Shown: positions 1 through 8,622, counted from the first letter of the stretch. The stretch is DNA of 64,000 nt from Rathayibacter sp. Leaf185 (GCF_001423885.1 NZ_LMPP01000004.1:1-64000); one strand, 5' to 3'. Translations and numbers: made by a program. The notes: generated by a model not told the origin, from the letters alone.

Positions 1-1
1 C

Positions 2-307
2 CACGCGATCGCCGAGGCCGCTCTCGACGGACAGCTCTCCGGCTCCCACCTGCGCACGCTCCAGCCGGCCGAGGCCTTCGTCCAGGTGCAGAGCATCCTG
101 GGGATGGGGCCGTTCTCGGCCGAGCTCGTCGTGATCCGCGGCGCGAACTTCCCCGATGTGCTGCCGCGCAACGAAGGCAAGCTCAGCGATGAAGTCATGA
201 AGCGTTACGGCGCCGATCGCTCGATCGACGAGATCGCCGAGACGTGGAAGCCGTTCCGCTCGTGGGCCGCCGTGCACCTGCGTGCGCTGCGGGCGCTCGC
301 GGACTAG
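2..307 (+). CDS. DNA-3-methyladenine glycosylase family protein (HhH-GPD), C-terminal part
   Basis: The open frame enters the window at base 2, so only about the last 101 residues are present and the start lies outside. The stretch ILGMGPFSAELVVIRG followed by an Asp-rich segment (PDVLPRNE) is the helix-hairpin-helix plus downstream region of the HhH-GPD base-excision glycosylases (AlkA/MpgII type). The tail PFRSWAAVHLRALRAL matches the usual 'W.P.RS.A..Y/HLW' ending of that family. By family knowledge it removes alkylated bases from DNA. The catalytic Asp of AlkA-type enzymes lies a few residues after the hairpin. I read PDVLP as the equivalent place, but this is an alignment by eye. A Nth/MutY-type member is less likely because no Fe-S cysteines follow. 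Confidence 0.75.
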   Translation, partial: HAIAEAALDGQLSGSHLRTLQPAEAFVQVQSILGMGPFSAELVVIRGANFPDVLPRNEGKLSDEVMKRYGADRSIDEIAETWKPFRSWAAVHLRALRALAD

Positions 308-754
308 ACGAGCGACTACCGGCATTCCCCGTGGCGGCGCGGTCGAGAAGTGGGGACTTCGCCGACGCCGAGAGCAGGACCCGCCGGCTCATCGTTCCTC
401 TGAAAGATCCCCGAACGGAACGCCGCCGACACTGCGGATCGGGCGACCTCCCCGGTCGCTCGGGGGAAGCACTCGCCACGCTCACGGGATGTTCGGCCGA
501 TCGCAGTGGCGCATTCGATCTGACGCATTGGCCCGTGAGCCTGGGGTCCCGCCGATGGCCGGTCAGGTCGCTCATCGGAGGGCACGCTCGGAGCGCGGAT
601 GCGAAGTCGAGATCTGAGGCGCAGGGGCGGCAGCCGTTCGTCCGGAGACTCTTCACCTCCCCCGGTTCGAGCGGCAGTCGCTGAGACCTGCGAGACATGC
701 TAACTTTTTTTTGTTAGCGTCCGACTGGCGCTCATCGACTCATCAGGAGCAGCC
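308..754. other. Intergenic region without a recognised gene
   Basis: About 450 bases between the glycosylase stop and the amidase start. Short frames run through both strands, but none has a convincing ribosome binding site or a recognisable product. The only clear element is the palindrome listed separately at 699-718, just before the amidase. Confidence 0.5.
699..718. promoter_or_regulatory. Palindromic operator candidate upstream of the amidase gene
   Basis: GCTAAC and GTTAGC form a perfect 6-bp inverted repeat separated by a run of eight T residues, ending 36 bases before the amidase ATG. The size and place fit a binding site for a dimeric repressor. The adjacent TetR-family gene is the obvious candidate regulator, but that link is inferred from position only. 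Confidence 0.5.
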
Positions 755-2251
755 ATGTCCGTTCAGAAACCCACCTCGGCGCACATCGCCGACCTCGCAG
801 CCGAAATCGGCTACACCGACATCGCCGAAGCTCCCGAGGAGTACACCGCGATGATCTCTGGAATGGTCGGCGTGCTGGACGCCCTCAACGCCATTCCGGA
901 GCCCGAGGTCCTCTCGAGCCGCGACGCGGTGGACTACACGGTCCCCACCTCCGATGAGGATCCGCACCACGCGTGGGAGGTCCGCACCTCGATCCCGGGC
1001 GCCGACTCGGGCCTGCTCGCCGGCACCCGCCTCGGCGTGAAGGACAGCATCCTGGTCGCCGGCGTCCCGATGCGCAACGGCTCGAAGGAGCTCGAGAGGT
1101 TTGTCCCCCATGAGGACGCGACCGTCGTCACGAGAGCCCTCGCCGCTGGCGCCGAAGTGATTGGAAAGACCACCAACGAGTACTTCTGCATGTCCGGCGG
1201 AAGCCACACCGCCGCAACGGGCGTGGTGCACAACCCGCACCGCATGGGGTACTCCTCCGGCGGATCCTCCAGCGGCAGTGCGGTCGCACTCGTGACCGGC
1301 GACGCGGACATGACCCTCGGCGCCGATCAGGCCGGTTCTATCCGCATGCCGGCCTCCTGGTCCGGCGTCGTGGGCCTGAAGCCCACGTACGGTCTCGTCC
1401 CCTACACCGGCATCGGCGCCCTCGACGGCTACTTCGACCACGTCGGTCCGATGACCCGCACCGTTGCCGACAACGCCCGGCTCCTCACCGTCATCGCCGG
1501 CTCCGACGGCATCGACTTCCGCCAGCGCGACATCGTCGTCGGCGACTACCTCGGCCGGATCAACGACGGGGTCGAGGGTCTGAGGATCGGTGTTCTCACC
1601 GAGGGCTTCGGAACCGAGAACGCCGAAGTCGAGGTCGACGAGACGGTCCGCGCCACCGTCGAGGCCCTCCGTCAGCAGGGTGCGATCGTGGAGGAGGTCT
1701 CCATCCCGCTGCACTCGCTCGGGCCGGCCCTGTGGACCGCGATCGCGATCGAGGGCATGGCCGAGACGGTGCTTCGCAACCAGGGCTTCGGCTTCGGTCG
1801 CCCCGACTACTACCCGGTCGACATGATGCAGCACCTGTTCGACCACAAGAGCGACGCCGACGCGCACCCCGCGAACGTCCGCCTGTTCACTCTCGTCGGA
1901 CGCTACGTCGACCAGCAAGCAGGCCGGCTGCATTACGCGAAGGCCGTCAACCGGTCCCGCACTCTCCGCGCCGCGTACGACGGAGCGCTCACGCGTGTCG
2001 ACGTGCTGGTCACCCCGACCACTCCGCAGACCGCCCGCCCGCTCCCCGACCCCGCTCACGGTGCCGGCGCCGCGATCGGCGCCTCCATCGAGATGTCCAC
2101 GAACACCACCCCGTTCAACATCACCCACCACCCCGCGATCAGCGTCCCGTGCGGCACCGTCGACGGACTCCCCGTCGGAATCCAGCTCATTGGAAAGCAC
2201 TTCGATGAGGCGACCCTGTTCCGGGTGGGGCAGGCGATCGAGAACCTCTGA
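755..2251 (+). CDS. Amidase signature family amidase
   Basis: 498 residues, the usual length for the amidase signature (AS) family, which hydrolyses C-N amide bonds in the cytoplasm. The Ser-cisSer-Lys triad can be read: Lys96 in GVKDS, Ser171 in the GGSSSGSA loop and the nucleophile Ser195 in ADQAGSIRMPAS. The DQAG form in place of DTGG is seen in several nitrile- and aromatic-amide-degrading members. The C-terminal VPCG..GLPVGIQLIG motif is also typical. The start at 755 has a CAGGAG ribosome site about 6 bases upstream. The gene is followed by a 13-bp hairpin and then a TetR regulator, and an operator-like palindrome precedes it, suggesting substrate-inducible control. The natural substrate cannot be told from sequence. 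No glutaminyl-tRNA amidotransferase partner genes are near, so a GatA role is unlikely. Confidence 0.9.
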   Translation: MSVQKPTSAHIADLAAEIGYTDIAEAPEEYTAMISGMVGVLDALNAIPEPEVLSSRDAVDYTVPTSDEDPHHAWEVRTSIPGADSGLLAGTRLGVKDSILVAGVPMRNGSKELERFVPHEDATVVTRALAAGAEVIGKTTNEYFCMSGGSHTAATGVVHNPHRMGYSSGGSSSGSAVALVTGDADMTLGADQAGSIRMPASWSGVVGLKPTYGLVPYTGIGALDGYFDHVGPMTRTVADNARLLTVIAGSDGIDFRQRDIVVGDYLGRINDGVEGLRIGVLTEGFGTENAEVEVDETVRATVEALRQQGAIVEEVSIPLHSLGPALWTAIAIEGMAETVLRNQGFGFGRPDYYPVDMMQHLFDHKSDADAHPANVRLFTLVGRYVDQQAGRLHYAKAVNRSRTLRAAYDGALTRVDVLVTPTTPQTARPLPDPAHGAGAAIGASIEMSTNTTPFNITHHPAISVPCGTVDGLPVGIQLIGKHFDEATLFRVGQAIENL

Positions 2252-2259
2252 CACATCCG

Positions 2260-2300
2260 AGCCGGTGAGATCATGGACGCGAGTCGAGATCTCACCGGCT
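2260..2300 (+). terminator. Hairpin terminator after the amidase gene
   Basis: A perfect 13-bp stem (2260-2272 against 2288-2300, arms AGCCGGTGAGATC / GATCTCACCGGCT) with a 15-base loop starts 9 bases after the amidase stop. There is no long T tract, as is common in high-GC actinobacteria. An in-frame ATG at 2273 lies in its loop and is therefore an unlikely start for the next gene. Confidence 0.7.
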
Positions 2301-2329
2301 CTGCTATTCCCCGAGACGGAAGGCGAGCG

Positions 2330-3010
2330 TTGACTCGTTCTGAGGAGATGCGAATCCGCATCCTCGACACCGCGCACGACCTTCTGAACACTGAAGGTCG
2401 CGACGCCGTCACCACGCGCGCGCTCACCTCCACCCTCCGCATCCAGGCACCGACGATCTACCGGATCTTCGGCGACAAGCAGGGACTCCTCGACCAGGTC
2501 GCGCTCCACGGCTTCTCGGCCCATCTCGCGACCTGGACGGGATGGACGCCCGGCGTCGACCCCATCGACTCGCTCCGTCAGGGATGGGACATGCACATCG
2601 ACTGGGGTCTGCTTCACCCACGGGTGTACTCGATCGCCTATGGAGAACCACGCACCGGCACCTCCTCCCCCGCAGCCGATGCCATCGATGCGATCCTCCG
2701 CACGCAGATCGAGGAAGCCGCGAAGAACGGGATGCTGGCGGTTCCCGTCTTCGACGCCGTCAACATGATCCGCGCGACCGGAGTGGGAGTCGTGTTCACT
2801 CTCCTCGCGATGCCCGATGATTCCAGGGACATGTCTCTGTCCACTCGAGCGCGCGAAGCGACGTTGGCGGCGATCCTCGCCGAACCGGTCAGCCACGACG
2901 ACCGGGACGGCGCCGCGATGCGGCTCAAACAGCAGCTCGAAAGCACGACGGTACTGACGGACAACGAGCGCGCCCTCTTCGGCGACTGGCTCGACCGCCT
3001 CGCGAAATAG
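2330..3010 (+). CDS. TetR/AcrR family transcriptional regulator
   Basis: About 226 residues from a TTG start. The first 60 residues form a TetR DNA-binding domain: RIRILDTAHDLL, then the recognition helix region APTIYRIFGDKQGLL. The rest is a helical ligand-binding domain of no recognised subclass. I chose TTG 2330 because GGAAGG lies 6 bases upstream (2318-2323). The upstream in-frame ATG at 2273 sits in the loop of the amidase terminator hairpin and has no ribosome site. It is in the same direction as the amidase and likely controls it through the palindrome at 699-718. It could also be autoregulated. Confidence 0.85.
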   Translation: MTRSEEMRIRILDTAHDLLNTEGRDAVTTRALTSTLRIQAPTIYRIFGDKQGLLDQVALHGFSAHLATWTGWTPGVDPIDSLRQGWDMHIDWGLLHPRVYSIAYGEPRTGTSSPAADAIDAILRTQIEEAAKNGMLAVPVFDAVNMIRATGVGVVFTLLAMPDDSRDMSLSTRAREATLAAILAEPVSHDDRDGAAMRLKQQLESTTVLTDNERALFGDWLDRLAK

Positions 3011-3584
3011 GCAGCACGAACGATCCGACGAGTTCCGCCGCGCCAGCAGCGAGGGGAAGGGCGTCCCGGTTCACTGCGTCGAAGATGACGCGACCGCCGA
3101 TGATCACCCTGACAGCGATTCCGAGGAGAACACGCTCCGCCGGCGCTCCTGCGCTACCGAACCAGCTCCACTGAGGAAGCCGCACCTCGGACGCCGAGCG
3201 TCCCTGCCGCGATCGCGCACCTCTTCCCTCTCGTTCAGCCTGCGGTTCCGGACACCCGAGGCCAAGGCCCGGCCGACGATCCCCCGAGGGACGATTCATC
3301 CGTTTCGCCCGCCGCTCCGAAGATCGACAGCGCGTCCTGGTGCCGATGGGGCGGCGTTCGACCCGATCGAACGCCGCCCTCAAGGAGCCTCTGTCCTGCT
3401 CGACGCAACAGGCCCCCGCGCGACCATCGCTGACCGGCCGCCTCGGAAGCGACGAACGACGCAACGAATCACCGGCCGCAGTCGTCCCGTGTGTGGAGCT
3501 GCTCCGCGGGTGGCGTTGTCCTGTGATCGCTCCGTGTCGCTGACCAGTCTTCGATGGCGGGAAAGACGGCGGCGGTTTTGATCA
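3011..3584. other. Intergenic region, no gene recognised
   Basis: 574 bases between the TetR stop and the convergent end of the PmoA-family gene. On the minus strand about 3020-3170 reads as a protein-like stretch (for example RVLLGIAVRVIIGGRVIFDA), which could be a decayed fragment. There is no start signal or full domain, so I do not call it a gene. It marks the left edge of the remnant-rich island. Confidence 0.4.
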
Positions 3585-4421
3585 TCACTCAATCGCGAAG
3601 GGGTTGCCGTCGGCGACGTCCACGAAGTACTTCTCATGGAAGACATCACCCGCCGACATTCGCTTGCGTTCGGGGAGGACCGTCGGGCCGACGCTTAGCC
3701 ACCCGAACCCAGGCGATTGAGTAGCGAACCACCCGTGTGCACTCCCGATTTGCGTCATCCGGAGGGAGACCTGCGGCGCCGGAATCTCTCCGTCGACGAG
3801 GTCAGTCACGGTAACGCTCTCCGAGGTCGTCCCAATGATCGCACCAGCACCGAGCAAATTAACGCTTTCCCACCTCCCTGCGCTCGGATCGAATCCGAAC
3901 TCGCGGGGGAAGCGAATGCCTAGTCCGTGATAATTGACCATCCGACCGCGGTGTTCTTCGCTCCAGATGCTTTGCCGCAACTCCGTATCGCGGAGTACCT
4001 CGAAGTCTGCAGACCAGGTCCAGCGGATGAAACCAGCCTCTAGCCAGGAGCAAGAAATCACGCGCCTCTCGCAAAAAGTTGCTCTCCCTCCGTCGGCGTC
4101 CGTCCACACCAACTGCTGCGATATTTCCGCATCGCCTGTCTGCTCAGTGGCATCAATGCGCTGTACACCCGGCGTGTCGACATAGCCGTCAACTGCAACT
4201 TCCTCCCACCAATTCACGTCTGTCGCGGTGAGCGCATACATGAGACCTTTGTGGTGACGATGGTCGGACGGCATCGCCAGCGACAGTGTCCGTCCTCCGA
4301 TAGTGCGGAGGGGGTGAAGGAAGGGCTTGTACGCGTCGTCGAGCACGTAATTTCCGACCTCAGCGGAGTCGATCCAGAATTGAGCCGCCTCTCGCGTCAG
4401 TGAAACGGATGCCGATTTCAC
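3585..4421 (-). CDS. PmoA-family (DUF6807) protein
   Basis: About 278 residues resembling the PmoA/DUF6807 family, which despite the name is found mostly in sugar catabolism clusters and has no settled reaction. Supporting stretches are the early region YKPFLHPLRT..G.TLSLAMPSDHRHHKG, with its conserved HPL, DHxHHKG and following WW, and the late MVNYHGLGIRFPR. A longer frame opens at 4481, but GTG 4421 overlaps the upstream stop codon as GTGA, the usual translational coupling here, so I take 4421. It is the last gene of a three-gene minus-strand operon with an oxidoreductase and a sugar isomerase-like protein. The cluster type suggests turnover of an oxidised or inositol-like sugar, but the substrate is unknown. 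Confidence 0.75.
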   Translation of the reverse strand: MKSASVSLTREAAQFWIDSAEVGNYVLDDAYKPFLHPLRTIGGRTLSLAMPSDHRHHKGLMYALTATDVNWWEEVAVDGYVDTPGVQRIDATEQTGDAEISQQLVWTDADGGRATFCERRVISCSWLEAGFIRWTWSADFEVLRDTELRQSIWSEEHRGRMVNYHGLGIRFPREFGFDPSAGRWESVNLLGAGAIIGTTSESVTVTDLVDGEIPAPQVSLRMTQIGSAHGWFATQSPGFGWLSVGPTVLPERKRMSAGDVFHEKYFVDVADGNPFAIE

Positions 4422-5506
4422 CACTGCTCGACCTGCACCGACCGCCCCTCTCGAGCGCTCCGCATGAGCGCCTCGATGCAAGCGATCGTGTTGAAGTTGT
4501 TCGCGAGCGTAACGACCGGTTCCGCACCCTCGCGCACAACGTCGATCAGGTGTCGTTGTTCGTTCCCGAAGGGGTTGGCGTCGAGCGTTTCGAGGCCGAC
4601 GGGAGGCTCGACCTCGGCCCAGCCGTCGTACTGGTCCTTTCCAACGGTCGGGGCGGCGCCGTGTGCGGAGCTGATCATGACGGGGCCCTCTGTCTCGCCG
4701 ATGTTTCGGGCGTGCTGGGCTATGGAGCCGTAACGCCCGATGATGGTGAGGGATTCTCCGAATGGCGCCTTTGTGGCGGCGTAGGACGCCTGCATAGTCC
4801 CCACACCTCCGTTACCGAGCTCGAGCGTGGCTACCATGGCGGATTCCGCGCCGTTGATGAATGGCAGCTCGTACTGGGCCGCGGCGCTCACGCGCACGTA
4901 GTCGGAACCGCTGAGGTAGCGAACGAGGTCGAGTTGGTGGATGGCTAGGGAAATGACGACGCCGCCGCCCGCGAGCTTCGCGTCGAGGAGCCAGTGATTG
5001 GCGCCGCGCGTGTATGCCCTGATGTCTTGGAAGCTCTGAAGAGAGAACGTGGTCACCTCACCCACAAGGCCGGGGTCGGCGTCGAGAGCCGCGCGAGCCC
5101 AACGAGTCTCTCGGATGAAGCGTCGGGTCTGCCCGGGAAGCACGTAGGCCCCGGAGGCTTCAGACGCGGCTGCGAGCGCGCGGACATCTGAAGTCGTGGA
5201 GACGACAGGCTTCTCTACCAGTACTGGGATCCCGCGGGTCACAAACGCCATCGCCTGTTCGAGGTGCAGATGGTGTGGCGTCGCGATGATTGCCGCATCG
5301 AAACCGCCGGCGTCGATGAGGTCGTCAATGGACGAGAATCCACGGGCTTCCGGTACGCGCGCGCGCAGATTCTTGATGCCCTCATCCCGCGGATCGCAAA
5401 CTGCCACAACCTCAGCGACATCAGGCTGAGCAAGCATCCCGTCGACGTGTGCAGTGGCGATGGCTCCGGCACCGACTATCGCGAAGCGGAACGTCTCCCC
5501 GCTCAT
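4418..5506 (-). CDS. Gfo/Idh/MocA family oxidoreductase
   Basis: 362 residues. The N-terminal Rossmann fold shows AIVGAGAIATAHVDGM (nucleotide binding), AVCDPRDE at the end of the second strand and the signature VLVEKPV (about residues 92-98), where the Lys is the conserved catalytic or binding residue of the family. The C-terminal alpha/beta domain starts around residue 130 (SFQDIRAYTRGANHWLLD) and contains GGGVVISLAIHQLDLVRYL, where the His is the expected active-site residue. These enzymes oxidise or reduce a hydroxyl of a sugar or inositol with NAD(P). The start overlaps the stop of the upstream isomerase gene by 4 bases (ATGA), and its own stop overlaps the PmoA-family gene, so the three are co-translated. 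Confidence 0.88.
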   Translation of the reverse strand: MSGETFRFAIVGAGAIATAHVDGMLAQPDVAEVVAVCDPRDEGIKNLRARVPEARGFSSIDDLIDAGGFDAAIIATPHHLHLEQAMAFVTRGIPVLVEKPVVSTTSDVRALAAASEASGAYVLPGQTRRFIRETRWARAALDADPGLVGEVTTFSLQSFQDIRAYTRGANHWLLDAKLAGGGVVISLAIHQLDLVRYLSGSDYVRVSAAAQYELPFINGAESAMVATLELGNGGVGTMQASYAATKAPFGESLTIIGRYGSIAQHARNIGETEGPVMISSAHGAAPTVGKDQYDGWAEVEPPVGLETLDANPFGNEQRHLIDVVREGAEPVVTLANNFNTIACIEALMRSAREGRSVQVEQW

Positions 5507-6378
5507 CGAGCCCGCTCCTGCATCATCGAGATCGACGTGGATTTGCGCGCGGTGATGAGACCCTGGAGATATTCGATGCTTGTTGCAGCCTGATCAATCG
5601 TGCCACATTCGACGGACAGGGTGAGGTCGCTGTCGATTGGATCAAGTAGATGAAGGATCCGGTCCCAGTCCACGACGCCCTCGCCGCAGGCGCAGCCGAC
5701 GGGCGTTCCGGTGACAGAGCCTCGATCACTCTCGGCCTGTTCGAAGCTGATGTCCTTGGCATGAACGTGAATGACGCGGTCGCGCACGGTCTCGAGTGCC
5801 TCGTATGGGTCCTCGATTCCGGCGAGGTATGCGTTCCCTGTGTCCCAGTTCACTCCAATCCAGGGAGAAGGAACGAGATCGACGATCTTCAAGAGCCCAG
5901 CAGCGGTCTTGGTGTAAGTGCCGTGAGGTTCGATTCCCAAAAAGATCCGGTGTCGCCGAGCGACGAGTTCGAACTTCGAGAGCGTGTAGCGCATCGCCTC
6001 ATGTGCGCGCTCGTCGTCCATCCAGTCGGGTTTCAGCATCTCGTCCGAGTTTAAGATGTTTGTACCGACGTAATCCGCCAGGACTGCGGCGCGCGTCAGA
6101 CGCGGGACGGCCGCTTCGGGCTTCATGAGGGGACTATGAGCGGATAGAGACGAGACTTTCACGCCGTGGCGATCGCAGATCTCCTTCATCAGCAACGGGT
6201 CTTCCTCCATGGAAAAAGAGTGAAAGTAGCCGACTTCGCTAAGCAATTCCCAACCGGTATGTACCATCGGCTCGACGTATTCGTAGCCGAGCTCCGCGGC
6301 GACCTTCACTCCCGCTTCGAAACTGAGGTCCGCGCTCCGAACGAATTCCATATTCGCTGAAATTTTGTAGTTCGCCAT
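5503..6378 (-). CDS. Sugar phosphate isomerase/epimerase family protein (TIM barrel)
   Basis: 291 residues of the AP-endonuclease-2/xylose-isomerase-like TIM barrel family. Metal-binding motifs follow in the usual order: Glu in FLGIEPHGTYTKT, the NWDTGNAYLAG strand, HVHAKD and the late SVECGT. It is the first gene of the operon with the Gfo/Idh/MocA oxidoreductase and the PmoA-like protein. This trio is a common catabolic set in which the barrel enzyme isomerises or epimerises a keto or oxidised sugar. The ribosome site AAGGAG is strong, 9 bases before ATG 6378. The lower GC and more varied codon use of this operon than in the flanking core genes suggest horizontal acquisition. Confidence 0.85.
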   Translation of the reverse strand: MANYKISANMEFVRSADLSFEAGVKVAAELGYEYVEPMVHTGWELLSEVGYFHSFSMEEDPLLMKEICDRHGVKVSSLSAHSPLMKPEAAVPRLTRAAVLADYVGTNILNSDEMLKPDWMDDERAHEAMRYTLSKFELVARRHRIFLGIEPHGTYTKTAAGLLKIVDLVPSPWIGVNWDTGNAYLAGIEDPYEALETVRDRVIHVHAKDISFEQAESDRGSVTGTPVGCACGEGVVDWDRILHLLDPIDSDLTLSVECGTIDQAATSIEYLQGLITARKSTSISMMQERAR

Positions 6379-6758
6379 GGTGACGAATCTCCTTATCCTG
6401 CATTAAATTGAGGTTCCGGCGAGGTGCCGGATGCCATGAAGGTGTCTTTATGGTGATACGTCAGCTTTTACGTGGCCGTCACCATGTTGTCGCTGCCGGT
6501 ATCCGCCAAGACCGCCAGGGCGCGATCGTCGGATAGGCAAAGCTGCCAGTAGCGGGGGGAAATTTCTTCCGGTGGAACGACGTCGCCGCCGGTGTGACGA
6601 AGTTGGACAACCTGCTAGTCATGGTGCGAGGTCCCGATGGTTGGGATGGCGCGTCTTTGTTCTCGATGACGACTACCCCCTTTCGAAAGGGTTCTCGCTG
6701 GTGGAACTGCGGGTAGGCGGGCGGTGCGGTCGGGTCGTCCGCTGGGAGCGCGGCGACG
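6379..6758. other. Upstream region of the isomerase operon with a possible decayed coding fragment
   Basis: 380 bases between two minus-strand genes. It must hold the promoter of the isomerase operon. A small hairpin CCGGC-GAGGT-GCCGG lies near 6417-6431. On the minus strand two protein-like pieces in different frames can be read. One ends at TAA 6474-6476 with RYWQLCLSDDRALAVLADTG. The other, upstream, contains AYPQFHQREPFRKGVVVIEN. This looks like a frameshifted remnant of a gene that once followed the SGNH hydrolase, but I could not place its family. Confidence 0.35.
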
Positions 6759-7373
6759 TCAAAGGCTGAGCAGTGCTTGGGCGTGCTGCCACCAGGCGTT
6801 GGCGATGGTGTCGTGGCCGACGGCGGACGGGTGCACGCCGTCCTCGACCACGCTGTAGGGGTCGTCGTCGGTGATGGCGTCCGCGAGGATGGTTTGCAGC
6901 GGGACGAAGAGCAGCCCGTGTTCGTCGGCGATTTCTTTTGCGACGGCGCGCTTAGGGTCGAGGTCGTCGGATTTCCAGGTCTGTTGCTCATCGTTGATGG
7001 GGATCACAAACGGTTCGAGGATGATGATCCGTCTGATGCCAGCGTTCTGGGTGCGGTTGACGATGTCGATGTAGTCGTCTCGGTAGCTTTCGGCGGTGGT
7101 CGGGTCGTTCTCGGTGTAGCGGCGCCAGGTGTCGTTGACGCCGACGAGGATGGTGACGATGTCGGGGGTGAGCTGCAGGCAGTCCTGCTGCCACCGACGT
7201 CGTAGATCGCAGATGCGGTCGCCGCCGATGCCACGATTGACGATGTCGATGTTGCTGTCGGCGGTGATCGTGGCGAGGCGACGGACATAGCCGGCACCGA
7301 GGTGCCCGCTGGGGTCGGTGCGGCGGCCTGCATCGGTGATGCTGTCGCCGATGAACAAGGCGGTGGTGCTCAT
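6759..7373 (-). CDS. SGNH/GDSL hydrolase
   Basis: About 204 residues with the SGNH blocks in order: block I FIGDSITDAG (nucleophile Ser), block II Gly in NRGIGGDRICDL, block III LVGVNDTWR (Asn) and block V DGVHPSAVGH (Asp-x-x-His). This is a cytoplasmic esterase-type fold without a signal peptide. I start at ATG 7373, where GGAG lies 8 bases upstream. A longer frame opens at 7481, but its first 36 residues look non-coding. It is the last clear gene of the LacI-controlled importer operon, directly after the GH130 gene, which suggests removal of acetyl or other ester groups from imported oligosaccharides. The substrate is inferred from context. Confidence 0.85.
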   Translation of the reverse strand: MSTTALFIGDSITDAGRRTDPSGHLGAGYVRRLATITADSNIDIVNRGIGGDRICDLRRRWQQDCLQLTPDIVTILVGVNDTWRRYTENDPTTAESYRDDYIDIVNRTQNAGIRRIIILEPFVIPINDEQQTWKSDDLDPKRAVAKEIADEHGLLFVPLQTILADAITDDDPYSVVEDGVHPSAVGHDTIANAWWQHAQALLSL

Positions 7374-7484
7374 GAATACTCCGGTATGAGTAGGGTCGAT
7401 GATGGCGAACGTGCCGCTATCAGGTGGCCGGATCAGCGCTTGCTGCTGTGAAGCTTGACGTCGCGATGCCGGGGTGGGCACTCG

Positions 7485-8573
7485 TCAGCGGCTCAGCCCG
7501 TCGAGGCGAGCGACGCCGATGTGCGCATCTGCCATGCCGTAGAAGACGTAGCTGATTCCGTCGACGGTCTCCACGGCGGTTGGGAATACCACATTCGCGA
7601 CGGTCCCAGAGCGCTCTTCTTCGGTGGAGGGAGCAAGAAGGGGGTGTTCGCTTCGCTCGACGAGCCGGCTGGGGTCATCGAGGTCGAGTAGGAGCGCGCC
7701 CGCGGCATAGGTCAGGTGCTGCTGCGGTTCGAAGACACTACCGACGATGGTGCCGGCGACGCCGTGGTGGATGACGACCCAGCCGTCATTGGTTCGGATC
7801 GGTGCTGGCCCGGCGCCGATCTTCACGGCCTCCCAATTATGCATTGGCCCGGCGACGAACCGGTGCTGACTGAGGTGGGTGAGCTGGCGAATGTCTTCGA
7901 GTACCCGGTTAGCGGGAGTGTAGGAGATCCAGATGCTCTGCCGGTCGTCGGGGATGTTTGTGGGCAGGGGTGCGGGTTCGCCGTTGCGGGAGAAATGGAG
8001 GTCCCACATAGGGCGGTGCAGCATTGCGAAGCTCGGCGTCCCATCGGGGGCCGGGACGATCTCCGGGAAAACGACGACGTCTTTGTTCGGGAACAGGTTG
8101 AGGTCCGTATTCAGGGTGTCGTCGTAGTCGAACATGAGCGGTCCGAGCCGCTTCCAGGTGTCCAGGTCGCTCGAGATAGCGAGAGCCGGCGACGGGCCCA
8201 GCGGACCGAAGGCGACGTACGTCATCACCCAGCAATCGAGCGAGTCGATGCGGGTAATGCGGGGGTCCTCGACGCCGCCGTGGTGCAGCCCGTGCTCCCA
8301 GGCGCGGTCGGCCTCGAGGACAACTCCGGTGCGATGCACACCGATGGGGACGCCCTCCACGTCGAGGAGGACACGCGCGGATCCAACGCGGGATCGGTTG
8401 CCGGCGGCCACGATGCGGGGGAATAGTTCGATGGTGCCGTCGGGGCGGGTAGCCGATGCGGGGTTCAGGACCCCCTCCGCTTCCAACGGGTTGGCGGGGT
8501 CGGGAGACATGATGACTCCGACCCTTGTCATGGAGAGTCGGGAGAGCGCGGTTGTGGTACGAGAGGGAAGCAT
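7485..8573 (-). CDS. Glycoside hydrolase family 130 protein (beta-mannoside phosphorylase/hydrolase type)
   Basis: About 362 residues, five-bladed propeller type. Diagnostic pieces are LFPRIVAAGNRSRVGSARV near the start, GGVEDPRITRID (the Glu-Asp-Pro-Arg signature with the putative proton-donor region), DKN-like FPNKDVVVFPE, MHNWEAVKIGAGPAPI and GWVVIHHGV with later YAAGALLLDLDDP. GH130 enzymes phosphorolyse or hydrolyse beta-mannosides. Known phosphorylases use two basic residues for phosphate, which I could not settle by eye, so phosphorylase against hydrolase remains open. I start at ATG 8573 with GGAAAAGG upstream. The frame open from 8651 overlaps the permease gene. It lies in an operon after solute-binding protein and two permeases, so it likely processes the imported sugar in the cytoplasm. 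Confidence 0.82.
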   Translation of the reverse strand: MLPSRTTTALSRLSMTRVGVIMSPDPANPLEAEGVLNPASATRPDGTIELFPRIVAAGNRSRVGSARVLLDVEGVPIGVHRTGVVLEADRAWEHGLHHGGVEDPRITRIDSLDCWVMTYVAFGPLGPSPALAISSDLDTWKRLGPLMFDYDDTLNTDLNLFPNKDVVVFPEIVPAPDGTPSFAMLHRPMWDLHFSRNGEPAPLPTNIPDDRQSIWISYTPANRVLEDIRQLTHLSQHRFVAGPMHNWEAVKIGAGPAPIRTNDGWVVIHHGVAGTIVGSVFEPQQHLTYAAGALLLDLDDPSRLVERSEHPLLAPSTEEERSGTVANVVFPTAVETVDGISYVFYGMADAHIGVARLDGLSR

Positions 8574-8622
8574 GAGTGCCTTTTCCGGGTGAGGAGTCGG
8601 GTGGGCGGGCGCCTGGGGCGGG

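Noticed and set aside
743-2896. A 717-residue minus-strand open frame across the amidase and TetR genes
   Set aside because: It is the antisense shadow of two well-supported genes. Its composition (His/Val/Gly/Asp/Arg-rich, no domain) is the usual artefact of high-GC codon bias.
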